DNA of 64,000 nucleotides from Evernia prunastri (taxonomy: Eukaryota; Ascomycota; Lecanoromycetes; Lecanorales; Parmeliaceae). The stretch lies in NCBI GenBank assembly GCA_003184365.1, contig NKYR01000005.1, positions 434,001 through 498,000 of the forward strand. The letters are read 5' to 3'. Made by a program: the position numbers and the translations under genes. Shown here one piece after another: positions 45,579 to 56,845 of this stretch (position 1 is its first letter; every line of letters starts with the position of its first letter). Under the pieces are notes generated by a model, which saw only the letters and a program-made list of their open reading frames with translations, was not told the origin of the DNA and did no database searches.

Positions 45579-46946
45579 TCATCTCGACTTTATAGGCTTC
45601 ACGACCGCCGTCCCCGCGCTCTTCAGTCTGCCCAGCTCCAGCTCGCACACCCCTCTCTTCTTCCGGACCCACTCCTCCCGCTTCGCAATCTGCTCTTCCA
45701 TCGCCCTCGCCGCTTTCCGTTTCTGCTGCCTCGCCTGCCTCAGCCGGTCCATGACGTCCCGGAACCCGTCCAGTAACAGGTCCCCACACTCTTCGTATTG
45801 GTCGATCGGGAGGGAGGCGAAGAACGCTTTCGCCCGCGCCGCTTTGTCCTTGTGCGTCTTGTCCGGATATATGTTGTGCAGGCGTTCCGACAGAGGGAGG
45901 GAGGGGTCGGGAAGACCGTGGTAGGGTATCAGTCCCGGGACGTGGTCGAAGGATTCGTTGTGCAGTTGTTGGTAGTCCATTTCCGCCAGCTGGTGTATGC
46001 CGTAGTCCAAATCTCGGGAGCGCTTGCGACCATGCTTCCCGTGTCCACCTTCGCTCACGCTGTTGCTGACGCTGTTGCCCGCGGAGTCGGTGGGGGAGCC
46101 GTCGGATCCGGAGAAGGTGTGTGCGACTTTGGTGGCTTCGTCATGAGGGACGACGAGAGCTTGGGGAGTGAATCGACCCTGTAGAGTCAGTGCGTTAGCC
46201 TGCGCATTGTAACGGGTTAGGATGGCAGTAGCACGAACAGTGGTGTTCTGTGTCGGTGTCTGTTGACGCTCTCTGAGAAGCTGTATAGTCCGCTCCTTCA
46301 TCTTCTCGTCCGACCTCTTCTCTGGCAATGGCTTGGTGGAACCCCCCGCGAGGGATTCCTGCCTAGGTTTGTGTTTCCTATGCTCTTTGCTAACGCTATT
46401 GTTCTCCCTCTCGACGGGGTAATATAAGTTATCGTCTGTCGCAGACCTGCTGCGGTGCCGGCCATGTTTGGTTTGGTTCGGATGTTGCTGCTGCGGGCCA
46501 TGCGGGTCAAGAGGCCTCAGTGCGAGGTGCTTGTTCAACGCAGGCGACAGTGCAGGCGACTGTTCGCCATCTTCGTAGTACGATGACACGTCCATGCCGC
46601 TCCTACCATCATTCATTGCGTAGCTTTGGTGTAGATGATCATCGGTGGCAGAGCGAGAGAGCTGAGGGCGAGAAGGGTCGTCGAAAGAGTTGCCATGCTC
46701 CCCGACGTTGTGATCGCCACCGCGGTATAAGGGATGTTGGGCGAAATCGTTCTCGTTGAACTTGGAGTGGAAGGGTCTTTGCCCTTGGTCCTCGCTCCTG
46801 CTGGACCTTAGTCGTGTTGGGATAGGTGGTGAGATGGAGTAGCCCATTGCTTGCATTTTGGCATCAATTCGTCGCTGATCCTCCTCCGAGGGAGGCACTT
46901 CCTTGGTGATTCCTCGCGCATTCAGTAGCTGGCGGAGAGCTGCCAT
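45579..46946 (-). CDS. Hypothetical disordered protein with C-terminal coiled coil
   Basis: Single-exon ORF of 455 aa from ATG 46946. Opening MAALRQLLNARGITKEVPPS is a short amphipathic helix. Residues 40-330 are polar and disordered, with Ser-rich tracts and two similar RSATDD(H/N)LH/Y units near residues 96 and 167 (QLSRSATDDHLHQSY, RSRSATDDNLYYPVE). From about residue 340 the protein becomes ordered: NIYPDKTHKDKAARAKAFFA, then DRLRQARQQKRKAARAMEE, a charged coiled coil. No signal peptide. A structural or regulatory role is possible, but no family was recognised. The frame is clean. Confidence 0.78.
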   Translation of the reverse strand: MAALRQLLNARGITKEVPPSEEDQRRIDAKMQAMGYSISPPIPTRLRSSRSEDQGQRPFHSKFNENDFAQHPLYRGGDHNVGEHGNSFDDPSRPQLSRSATDDHLHQSYAMNDGRSGMDVSSYYEDGEQSPALSPALNKHLALRPLDPHGPQQQHPNQTKHGRHRSRSATDDNLYYPVERENNSVSKEHRKHKPRQESLAGGSTKPLPEKRSDEKMKERTIQLLRERQQTPTQNTTVRATAILTRYNAQANALTLQGRFTPQALVVPHDEATKVAHTFSGSDGSPTDSAGNSVSNSVSEGGHGKHGRKRSRDLDYGIHQLAEMDYQQLHNESFDHVPGLIPYHGLPDPSLPLSERLHNIYPDKTHKDKAARAKAFFASLPIDQYEECGDLLLDGFRDVMDRLRQARQQKRKAARAMEEQIAKREEWVRKKRGVCELELGRLKSAGTAVVKPIKSR

Positions 46947-48220
46947 GCCTGATGGGATGACTCTCTAAAGATTGTTATCGTCGATGTAAGTAGGTTGAGA
47001 GAATGTCAAGAATGGATATTGGTTGGTACAGCCAGCTGTGTAACGAGTGAAAGAGGCAGTGATTGCGAGCGAATCACCAGGTAACGCTCGTGTGTGGGAA
47101 GAAAGAAAGAAAGGAAGAGGTAAACGGGGCAGTGGAGTCAGGCTAAGGAAAGGAGGGACTTCTACTAAGGTGGTGAAGGCATGAATAATGATTGATGAGA
47201 GGTGTCCGCAATCCATGTATCTCCTGGTCCGTGCGGCGTGCAGTCATGCGGGAAGAGGGGGCAAGCTTCCCTGCCTTTCGGTCTTTTTGGTCTTTTTCCA
47301 TCAGTCTTTAGCGCCGGACAATTTGATGGTGAGCATCTGATGCATCTAAATGATGCATTCATGATCAACGGAACCGAGACGTGAGACGCAGGGGCAATAG
47401 ATGAGCAGGGGATTGGGGGCAAATTATAATGCGCTAGGAACGGCACCGCTAGGCACCGCTTGCCCCTGAAACTTGCTAAGTACTTTCCCACGCCTAGACC
47501 ATCGCCAAGAACTACCCATCATCACTAAAGTAAAGTACTGTAAGTACCTTAGTGTTAAGAGAGTGTTAAGGTACACAGCCCACGTGACTGACACTCGGCA
47601 CCTCGCGGCACCTCGGCAGCTAGCCCTGCCGTATCTTCCAACAATGGACATGGTACGTACGCCCGAGGCACATGCTGATGGATTATGCATTACGGAGTAC
47701 ATATTTTTATCCATGCGTGAGAGCTGACCGTCGCAGCACAGCCTTCGTCGATAAACATAGACTGCTTCTTACGCTGCTCGCATGTTATATGTTATATCCT
47801 ACTGCTGCAAGGCTACCGGAAAGGATCTCATCGACTCATCTTTCGCCCTCGCGCTTCTAGTGAGGTTCTGTCCGAAACTCTGCTGACTGACTCTGTTCGA
47901 CCAGTTGCTCTTGCGATGAGCTGATGCGCCGGTCTTCGTGTGGGATCTTGTACTTTCCATAGATGATAGATTATGGCTACCATGTGGAGATTTTACTCAA
48001 CAGGATTTAGCATCCTCAGCCCACGGCACAAAATATTGCGATCCTTCTTCCCGTGAAGGATTTTGGTCTGTGCGAGCGGAGAAGGAGTCTGCGGCACAAA
48101 TGTTTGTAAGGCCGCTCACGATGTAGATGGATTCATCCATTGGCGAATCTCGTTACCAATCCTCGCACCCGCCATCACCCGGCGACTTGGATTATATTCC
48201 CGCTTAGCAACTGAAGTCAT
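46947..48220. other. Intergenic, nothing recognised
   Basis: About 1.3 kb between two minus-strand genes. A short repeated GGCACCTCG/GGCACCGCT motif occurs at about 47442-47620. No gene was supported. Confidence 0.5.
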
Positions 48221-49518
48221 TCAGAAGTCCTCTGCAAACCATCTGTGCTTGAGGAATCCCTCGATCGGCAAACGTTCTTCTGGCGTGTAATTTAGAGTCC
48301 TCTGTAGCAGACCCGCAAGGCAGCTTACTTCCTCGAAAGACGGTCTAGTACCAGGTGGCTCCTTCCAAGGCCTGGCAGGTGCCTCTCCCCTCAACGGCGG
48401 CTCTTCATCTGCTCCGATCTCGCTTATCTGGTCTCCGAGTGATGATTGGCCAACCCCGTCGCCTTTAGTCACCGCAGTACCTCGTTCTTCGAAGGCAGTA
48501 CACATGGCTTCTGGCGGCTTCCCTAAGATTCGTAAAATCTCCTCTAATACATAATTGTCATAGCCCAACCATGGTTCGAATAGAGGAAAGCCAGACCGCA
48601 TCTCGAATATCGTGCAGCTGAGAGCCCAGATGTCTGACCAATTGCTAGCCTGCTTTTTCAGTAATAGCTCCGGTGAGGCGTATTGATTGGGAGTCCCAAC
48701 ACCTGTAGGTGGTGGAGACGATGAGAGGAAGGCCTCACCCAGATCGATGAGTACTATGTCTTCGGAGAAATGCTTGGGTTCGACTCTAGAGAATGATGTC
48801 GACTGAACGAGTTACTTAGGCGCATGGATGCCGGGTTCCTCTCCCGATGCGGTGAAGGTCTCTTCTCGCCTTGGACGGCCAAGTTGGCGATAAACCTCAT
48901 CCGTAGACCAGGAGTCGATGGCGGTGAGACGTAGGAGAACGTTTCCGGGGGTAATGTCTGAGGTGGAGGTTAGAACGGTCAGAGGCACCTACAAAACGCA
49001 GACGTTCACAGACCTCCATGAACCATTCCCGCGGAGTGCATGGAATAGACTGCTTCTGCCAGCTGTTTTGCCAGTCTTCGTGTTAAAGCGCCGCGCAATT
49101 GCCGGCTTCCTGCCACCTGCCATGCAATCTGGATCAGTTGGGCCATGCTAGGACTGTCAACCTGAGAAACGTCGCATTTGTGCATGCCGTTGGGGCCTTC
49201 GATTCTAAATGTATTTGTGATAGAATTGATGTTGTCACGGCCTGGGCTTTGCCCAAACCGGTCATCGAGGTAGCGCAGCATCTTGAGATCCTTGTCGTCT
49301 CGAGAAGCATTTGCGGTCAGACTTTTGAGCGAGACAAGTCGCTGCGTGCTGTTGTCTCGAGCCAGCCAGACTGTCGATGATCCACCACTACCAAGTTTGT
49401 GGATGACGTGATATCTGTCACCGTCGAGGGTGTCTTCTATATGAATGGGATGGTATCCCCCTTTTTGATACCTCTCAACGGACTCGGTCCTGTCTAGGAT
49501 CGTCGGTTGGTGTACCAT
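48221..49518 (-). pseudogene. SRPK-like serine/threonine protein kinase with in-frame stop
   Basis: Exons 49518-49014 and 48957-48221, total 414 codons. Gly-rich loop KLGSGGSSTVWLARD (residues 41-55), Lys 65 in VSLKSL, catalytic-loop variant MVHGDITPGNVLL rebuilt over the intron, metal-binding variant IDLGEAF, activation-segment end PNQYASPELLL, SDIWALSCTIFEM in helix F, and a normal C-lobe ending HRWF. This is the pattern of fungal SRPK-related kinases, which have HGD in place of HRD. Codon 217 is TAA (48814-48812) in the context HAPK-stop-LV, where relatives have an aromatic residue. The stop removes the C-lobe. No splice option avoids it, so it is a recent pseudogene or a sequence error. 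Confidence 0.75.
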
Positions 49519-50022
49519 TTCTGATGGCGCCGTCGCGAAGCTTATAACGCGTACTCGCAGCGCTAATCCGTGTGATCAGACACGGCACAAGCCTTGAAAC
49601 AGAGTGAACCTTCAGTTTGCGCATTGGCAAGAGTGTATTGAGATAATTCATGGCGGTAAACGATCAAGTGTGGAAGGTGTGCCAGAAAGGCAGGACCATA
49701 ATTTGATAGTCGCGCCATGGGTAGCGGGCCACACGACGCGCGCTCAGGACTAGCCGTCACGTAGTCAAGCCTACAACATATTTTCCTTATTGATTATATA
49801 GGGCCGCAAGTGCTGGCCACGAGCCCGTGTGACAAATCTTATTTACACTGAGTCTTCTATATTATCGAACGTTGAATATTGAGACGCCTCATCCATTGGA
49901 TGTTGCCCGTCAAAAAAGCTACCAACTTCAGATTGAAATGACTAGGGCGCATCAAGCGAAGGGAGTTCAATTTCGATCGAGCCATCATCCACCAATCATT
50001 TCTGGGGAGAGACCTCGTGAAG
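49519..50022. other. Intergenic, nothing recognised
   Basis: Promoter side of the kinase and 3' side of the zinc-cluster regulator. No gene or repeat was supported. Confidence 0.5.
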
Positions 50023-52000
50023 TCACCACTCAATTGTTTCTTCAAAGACTTCCAAGACCGGCTCAGCCAGGGATACATCTTGGCCAGTACGCCGCCTTCG
50101 ACTGAACTTCAGGTACCCTTTCCTTCCTTGCATGTCGAATTGCAGATCAACATCAGAGATTCGGTTCTCCTCTGGTACATCCTTGCAGCTCTTTACTTCC
50201 CCCAGTCCAGCTTCTTCTACGTTCATGATTTTCTCGGCCACCCGGGCTGTGATGATACTATGCCAAAGACCCTCTTGGCGCGGCGTGCTATAGAGTAGGG
50301 CTATCGCTCTGCGGCGGATAATTGGGTCACGACATCGGTGGGCAATGATGAATAGTGGGCCCACGATGTTCACGTCCATGAAGAACACTGGTCCTTTTGA
50401 CGCGATATTCTCAGAAGTGCCGTTGTGCAGTTTGACGACAGAGGCAGCAAGGTCGACTATCTCCGCGCACTCACGGATGAGAGGATCCCAAGTATTCGGG
50501 CTCTTGAGCCTGCTCAGCTTGTGGTACTCAACCTGCAGCGAAGATCTTCGATGACTTATCTTGAGTACCGCGGCGCCTTGTAATGCTTTGGAGTCCATCG
50601 TGGGACTCGCCTTCAGGAGAAAGGCTTCGAACGCAGAAGACCACCTCCATAGGATGTCTCGAAACACATCACGACCTTGGCTGTAGTCCTCCAGGTATGC
50701 ATCTTCGTCAAGAGAAGTGACTGAGTTCCCACGTGAGGCGACATCAAGATCGTACGCGGCTTTCAGACAACGATTCTGGTGGTAGTAGAGCGAACTCTGA
50801 GCTTCTTCCAATGAAGTGAAGACGGCGGGGATGTGGGGACCAAAGCCCGGCTGTGACGATTTGGGATGCATATCGAGAGGCATTGGAGGGCCGCCCGCAA
50901 GCTGCGATTGAATTAGTACGTCAATCGAGCGGAGCATTGGGGCTGCAATGGAATCACCTGATTCGTTTGGTAATCTAGACGCGCAAAGATAACTTCCAAG
51001 GTATCCAACGAAACGCAAGGTCCCGGGGATGCCATGAGCGACGGCATCTGCAGTGTTTGAAGGTGTGTGCTCTCTCGGGCTGAACTTATGATGTTGACAC
51101 CGTTCTTGAGGTGAGAAATGGCCGATCCAAAATGGCCTCGCAAAGTCTGGCAATTGGTTAGTGAACATTTTACGTACAGTCATCCCTGGCGTCATCGCGC
51201 TCTAATACGACCAAAAATATGACCGCGTACCTCAAAAAATGAGAAAAGTATACATGCTACTAGGGAGACATCCAATGCCTGCTGTCCTCCCGCAGCGACA
51301 GGTTTAATTAAGCAGCCAATGGCACGATTGTACTGCTGTAGTGCGAAGCCACCTTGAGCAATGTCGTGATTGGAATTCAGTATTGAGTTGTCATTATTCT
51401 CGAAGCGTTCGTGTAAAGCAGCCAGAGCGATTACCGCATGCCTGATGGCCGGTTGGTGATGCGTAGATAAAGGTACCAAGCATTCCCAAAAGTCTGACGC
51501 GAAGTACCCAGAGAGCTGAGGTGCCGTTCGACTCCGAAAGAAGTGGAAAGCGCGGCGTTCGGCAAGGTCGCCTAATGGTTCCAAGGATGGACTCCGTTGC
51601 ACAGTTACACTGGAGCGTTCGGATGTAACTGCTGACGACTGGCACCGTCTTTTATTCTTCTTGACGGGAGCGTAGCCATCGCATTTACGACCAGTGCTTG
51701 TACATCTGGTACAGGCTGGCTTCTCTTCATCGCATTTGACACGTCGGACTGGATGAATGGCTTGTCAGAATTTCACAAGAAGTGGCTTAGCAAATTGGAT
51801 GGTCTCACTCCTGGGATATCAGTTAGGTTGGTCTTGAAGAGTGGAGTAGGTTGGATTAGACTTTAACGCGCGATTTTGATCGTTTAGTTTCAGAGAAGAA
51901 GTTCCCGGACGCAGGGAGACACTTACTTGCAGGTAATACAGCCGGTTCTGGCCTTCGGCTTGCATGCTCTCGATGTCTTTTTGCCCTGGTCGTTTGGCAT
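50023..52000 (-). CDS. Zn2Cys6 fungal transcription factor, probable frameshift
   Basis: Start ATG 52000. Exon 1 52000-51927 encodes ARTGCITCK. A 2-nt exon (51810-51809) then exon 3 (51748-51231) complete the zinc cluster: CITCKIRRVKCDEEKPACTR, then CTSTGRKCDGY. Exon 4 starts at 51146 after an intron with a CTAAC branch, and reads TLRGHFGSAISHLKNGVNII, the usual start of the regulator's middle homology region. This frame ends at 50913, while the rest of the protein (APMLRSIDVLIQSQLAGGPP through the end at 50023) lies in another frame. The change falls near 50940-51010 with no acceptable intron, so a one-base indel or sequence error is likely. The gene is divergent from an RTA1-type gene it may control. 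Confidence 0.75.
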
Positions 52001-52671
52001 GGGATTGTTTCGGTAGTAGCGTGTGCTTACTGCGGTGAAGAAACAATAGAATGAGAAAGACGTTTATACGAGGGGGCCAGTGATGTTTTGGAAGAAAGGA
52101 AGGCGGAGAGCCAAACTTTCCACATTGAAGCATGTTATCCCTACTTACGAGCATGGCCTCGGTGATTGCCATTGGCCGATGTCGCGTTTCAAGACTTGAG
52201 ACACGCTGACTCAGCGCTGGTTTTACGAGCTGGCCAATCAGACACGGGGCATATTGTTGGCCCTCACTTCGATCAGCCCTATCCCTACAGGCTCGACAGA
52301 CACCTACTTTTTAATTTAATGGTACTACTATTCCATCTCGCTGCCGACCATCTCCAACCCATGTTAGACCCATCACCGTGAAATTTGCTTCCTAAGATGA
52401 TGTGAAATCCCATTGGTCCGCTCGTACAGCAGTCTGTTGCTTTGCGCTGCGAAGCAATAGATTGCCGCCATGATGGCACTTTTTCTTTTAACCAATATAA
52501 GAATTCTTCCCTTGAAGATGAGTATAAAGAACCGTCACTCCCTTCTCTTCTACATTGGACAACCAAGCATTGCGCCACCTTTCAGATTCCCCTCGCCCAA
52601 GTACGTTGCTACTGCTGGATTATACACCCTCAGATTCTCTACTTATTATCTCTTTTTGCTGCTTGCTCAAC
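52001..52671. promoter_or_regulatory. Divergent promoter of regulator and RTA1-type gene
   Basis: 670 bases between two opposite starts. It includes a pyrimidine-rich leader before 52672 and AT-rich patches near 52305-52325. CGG triplets expected for Zn2Cys6 binding were not clearly paired by eye. Confidence 0.4.
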
Positions 52672-53864
52672 ATGGCCACCTGTCATGGTAAGTGACGACA
52701 ACTTAGCATCTCTAAGGCATCTCCACTGAGACCTTCAATACAGCTCTCGCCGATAAGAATACTCAATGGTCTTTCTGCCCAAATATCAGTGCCGCCTATC
52801 TCTTCGCAGTCCTTTTCGCACTGACCACAATCGCACACCTCACGCAAGCCATCATCTACCGTAAAGGTTACTGCTGGGTTATTATCTGCTCCGGCCTTGC
52901 ACAGACGATATGTTACATATTCCGCGTGCTTAGCATTCAACACCCCACTTCGATTTCCGATTACGCCGCCTGGTTTGTCCTTATCCTGGTAGGTGGGTAA
53001 ATGGATTCATCAGTTTTCCTTGTTGATAAATTACAGGTAGCGCCCCTGTTGACCAATGCGTTTGCGTACATGGTCATGGGTCGGATGGTCTACAACTTTA
53101 CGACGCAAGCCAAGATCTTCGGCGTGAAAGCATGGAGATTCACCTTGTGCTTCGTGTTGCTGGATGTCACGTAAGTCTTGCCCCTCATGAGATATGACGG
53201 GGACAAATGTTGATTTTTTAGTGCTTTTCTCATTCAAGTTGCTGGGGCTGCTTTGGCATCGCAGCAGAATTTGTCCAACAGTCAAACGCTCACAGGTAAG
53301 CTGCCTTCTCTCCCAAAGGACGACATTCAATACAACAATACGGAAACTGACAGTACGATAAGATCTTCACATCTACCAAGGAGGAGTCGCATTGCAACAG
53401 ATCTTTATCTTTGTTTTCGTCGCTGCCTCGATCAAATTTCACAGAACCTTCGTCAGGGAGAGCCCTGCCGCAAAGAAAGCCCAGGCCCTTCAACTACTAT
53501 ACACAGTGTATGCGGTCTTAACGCTTATCACAGTAAGTTGATGATCCATACCAGCATTAATACTAGCACTAGGAATTGCAGCTAACGTCACGCTTAGCTC
53601 CGAATACTGTTCCGCATTGCCGAGTATTCTAAAGGTCTTACAAGCACCATCCCAAACCACGAAGCCTATCAATACTCCTTAGACTCATTGCCAATGTTCA
53701 TTGCGTTGGTCCTTTTTAACATTGTGCATCCGGGAAGGATCATGGCCGGTAAAGAGAGTGATTTTCCACGTAGGAAGGACAGAAAGAACTTCGCGTCGCG
53801 ACCCAACTCCAATGACGACATCTTGGTACTCCCGACGAGGGAGCCTGTCATTTCCAAATCATAG
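52672..53864 (+). CDS. RTA1-family seven-helix membrane protein
   Basis: Exons 52672-52687, 52744-52988, 53037-53170, 53222-53295, 53363-53532 and 53598-53864 give 301 aa, with all phases matching. Membrane segments follow the RTA1 pattern: AAYLFAVLFALTTIAHLTQA, WVIICSGLAQTICYIFRVLS, WFVLILVAPLLTNAFAYMVM, then FGVKAWRFTLCFVLLDVTAF, YQGGVALQQIFIFVFVAASI, LLYTVYAVLTLITLRILFRI with EYSKG, and SLPMFIALVLFNIVHPGRIM. The GG(V)xLQQ and RI(L)FR(I)AEYSKG elements are the family hallmarks. Yeast relatives are linked to lipid translocation and resistance to toxic lipids or amines. Substrate here is unknown. First exon codes only five residues. The gene looks intact. Confidence 0.87.
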
Positions 53865-55751
53865 CAAGTACTGAACGACGACCGAAGACTGAGAGCTTGT
53901 GGAGGACCGTGTCAACTCGAATATAAGGATGGGCTGACGCTGCGCGCAACGTCATCAGATCTCATCTACTGATAAATTTCTAGATCTGGCGTTCCACAGG
54001 TCTCTAGATTTCCGTCCTCTTCTCTAGGCAGCTCTAGGAAGATCACGGCGCTCATGCCTGTTGCGCTTGGCATGTCCAGCAGGGTAAGTTTATACACCGT
54101 TTGGGCCGTCATGTACATAGTCCCTGGAACCACGCTTCCACACCTTATACAATGCATCGAAACGTCACATGTTCTTTTTGGAGCTTTCAGTAGGCGGTGA
54201 CCATCATGTGGAGTGAGATGGAGCTGCGGAAGATCTCCTGGCGCCAGTACAACTGTAATTAGCGGCAGAAAAAAATTGTAAAGAGGCGTTTCTGCTGCTG
54301 CTCGACGAGCTTCATGATGTACACTCTCCTTGCGCGAGTATTTTGCACTTTAAGAGAATCTTGCTCAACCTCCAACACCTCCACAGTTTGCGAGACCGTC
54401 TTCTTCAGCCGGGCTTCTGTCTGACAGCCACAGCATCCTTAACATCCCCAACATCCCTAACCTCAACAGACTTTTCAGCCTCGGTCGTCGGGTCCGCTGT
54501 AAGCCTCGCCTTGGCCCTACTTTTGTGCATTCCTTGGCTCCTTCATCTTGGTTCCGTGACCGGATAGTAGGCGGCGAGGGCCAAAAATATATGTAGACGC
54601 TGCGCTAATTCGACTGATCGGCTAAGATACGAGGAGCCTACATCCTCAGCAACACGTTCTGCTGCGCCATATGGACGACATGACTTAAATTTACTAAATA
54701 TCGCTAGATATGACACAAGAACCCCAAGTAGTATGGAGACTAGGCTAAAGAAAGGAGGTATGTGCGACATTGGTATCAGACCTAGGAACACGACTGCACC
54801 TTCTGAAGAGTGTTCCAGGCTGACCATCTGTGAGCGAACAGAAAGGCACGCAACTGAAACTATGAGGCATACCGAGTACCAGTAGTCGCCGCAGAGTAGA
54901 GCTGCCAAAAGCCCGCGCTATGTGGGAGCTCTTCGCAAATGAGCTAGCTTGATGATTCAATTGGGGCGTACATGACGAAGAGAAAAAGCAGTCCTCTATT
55001 TTGGAGAGACTATATCCATGTTGCATCTTCTGGCATTTGAGACGGCTTGTACGGCGTCTGGATGGTTCAGAACACGCACAGAAGAGACACTAAGCCAGGT
55101 CTTGCGCGCGCGCTTGCTACTCGACAACGAGACCAGTGGCACGGGCTATATTGTATTAAGGATAGCTTGGCCATACAATGGAGAAATAGGAGTTGAAGGC
55201 ACGAGATGAAGCGATGATGGTTTCAATTTTTGGTGTGATATGGTTTCATGACACCGTCTTAACGATTATGTGCTGTGCACTGCCAAATTTCTGCACGAAT
55301 CAGAACGAAGCGCTTGTCAAGCCGCGCTCTTGAGTCACGTACCAAATTCCCGTTTGCCTGTTCCGCGAACAGGGGGTTTCCTGCGAGTCTAGAAAGCACG
55401 TGATCTCGTGCTTCATCGGGGACGTCGGCTATCGGTCGGCTATGCTGGCGACCTACTTGACGGATAACAATTAAGGTAATCAACCCACAAGGTTGTATGA
55501 ACTTCAGTCCGGCTACGGATAAAGCTGGACCAGGTACCCGGTTACATTGAACGCGTTTTTCAACTTCCAGAACTCTGAATTGTTGCTAGTTGGACATAGC
55601 ACGTGCTTTGATCATCGCAGGGACTGCGCGATAGTGTTGACAGGAAAGCTGTACTGTCGGAGTAGACTAAGCGCATGACCTCACCTTGGAGGGGTGCAAA
55701 AGTGCGTCTTTTGTGGGCAGTCGGCATCACCCATTGTCGGTAGGAGGAAGT
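53865..55751. other. Long intergenic stretch with one membrane-protein-like fragment
   Basis: About 1.9 kb. Apart from the fragment at 54543-54908, nothing is supported. Confidence 0.45.
54543..54908 (-). pseudogene. Possible fragment of a membrane protein
   Basis: Minus-strand open frame of 121 codons with no ATG at its head (first ATG is codon 28). It shows two or three hydrophobic helices (YWYSVCLIVSVACLSV, FFSLVSILLGVLVSYLAIF, LHIFLALAAYY). A following minus-strand frame of 42 codons (ATG at about 54527, acidic, KSVEVRDVGDVKDAVAV) could be its continuation after a frame change. Not recognised. It may be an exon of an unrecognised gene or a decayed one. Confidence 0.3.
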
Positions 55752-56358
55752 CTAGATGACCGGCAGAGCAGTTATATTGCCTAATGCCACCAGTTCCCTC
55801 AATTCCATGACCTTCACTTGAAATTCCAATGCCAGCGGTTCGTATTCCGTGAAGAAGTCAATCACCAGGTCCATCATCCAGCATACCATGTTCCATGTCA
55901 TTGCTGGGTGTGGCAATACCGTGAGTACTACATTGAGGTAGCTGTACACCAGTTCGCTCTCGCCAGTTGCGCGGTGCACAGCATCATGTGTATCGCATGC
56001 GTCTTCGAATGCATCAGTTGCACATTGTATCGCTACGAACCTGAACATCCGATCGCCGTAATTATGGAATGTCACAGTCATCCAGGCTGGCCTGTTCGTA
56101 CTGAGCCTGAGAGGGTCCGGAGCGCGGTCGCTGCTGAAGAGAAGCTGGTAAGTGGGGATCTTCAATGACTGACTGGAAGTTCCGCACTTACCCCATAGTA
56201 GTAGGCACCGTACGGTTGTTATTTGATGCTACGGTGTTGGGACGAGCATGTGCGAAGTTCGTCGTCGATAAGGAGGGCTGCGGCAGAAGAGATGGTGCTG
56301 CCAGAACCAGTCTACGGACCGAGAGTAGGACAATGAAGCAGACTGCTTTTTGAAGCAT
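55752..56358 (-). CDS. Small secreted hypothetical protein
   Basis: Exons 56358-56192 and 56133-55752 give 182 aa. The intron uses GTAAGT and TTCAG and restores frame exactly, whereas the nearer CAG does not. Residues 1-20 are a signal peptide (MLQKAVCFIVLLSVRRLVLA, then APS). A polar linker follows, then a folded domain: RPAWMTVTFHNYGDRMFRFV, four Cys or more in the mature part, SYLNVVLTVLPHPAMTWNMV and FFTEYEPLALEFQVKVMELR near the end. This layout resembles secreted fungal proteins of unknown function. It lies head to head with the secreted amidase (56846) over a 490-base promoter, so joint regulation is possible. Confidence 0.68.
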
Positions 56359-56845
56359 GATGAGTTCGAATAGAGAATCCTTGAGGTTGAGCTCAAAATG
56401 AACAGCTTTTGTCATAGCGCGTGTCGCTTCGAGTCTAATTCTGGTCGTTATAAAGTCTCGAGCCAAGCAGCCCAACGGATTGGGTATTGAAGCGGTCGTA
56501 ACATTTTAGACCAAAGAAATAAATGGATGTGCGAGCTACCAGCTTTCCGTCCATTGCACATAATCGTCGCCACATGGGTAAGGGCAGACCGACCATTTTC
56601 ACTTGCCGTATTCCTCTGCAGCAAAGCCATCTGGGTTCTCAATCTTGATTCGTCGCCGAAGAAGTTGTGGCCGAAGAAAAGCCGCTGAATCCGCTGAGGT
56701 ACCTACCTTAGATACAGGGCAATTTAGCGGTGAATTACAACAGTAGTGAGGGGGAACGAATCCTTCGCGTTCAAGTCTCCAATTCTCTTTGCGGAAAATT
56801 CTCGCTCGCACACTGCAATAATCTTTTTGGTTTGATGTTGAGATA
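56359..56845. promoter_or_regulatory. Divergent promoter of small secreted protein and amidase
   Basis: 487 bases between opposite starts of two genes that both encode signal peptides. No named binding site was identified by eye. Confidence 0.35.

Noticed and set aside
54343..54567. 74-aa plus-strand hydrophobic ORF
   Set aside because: Overlaps the minus-strand membrane-like fragment; Leu/Ser/Thr-rich, no supporting context.
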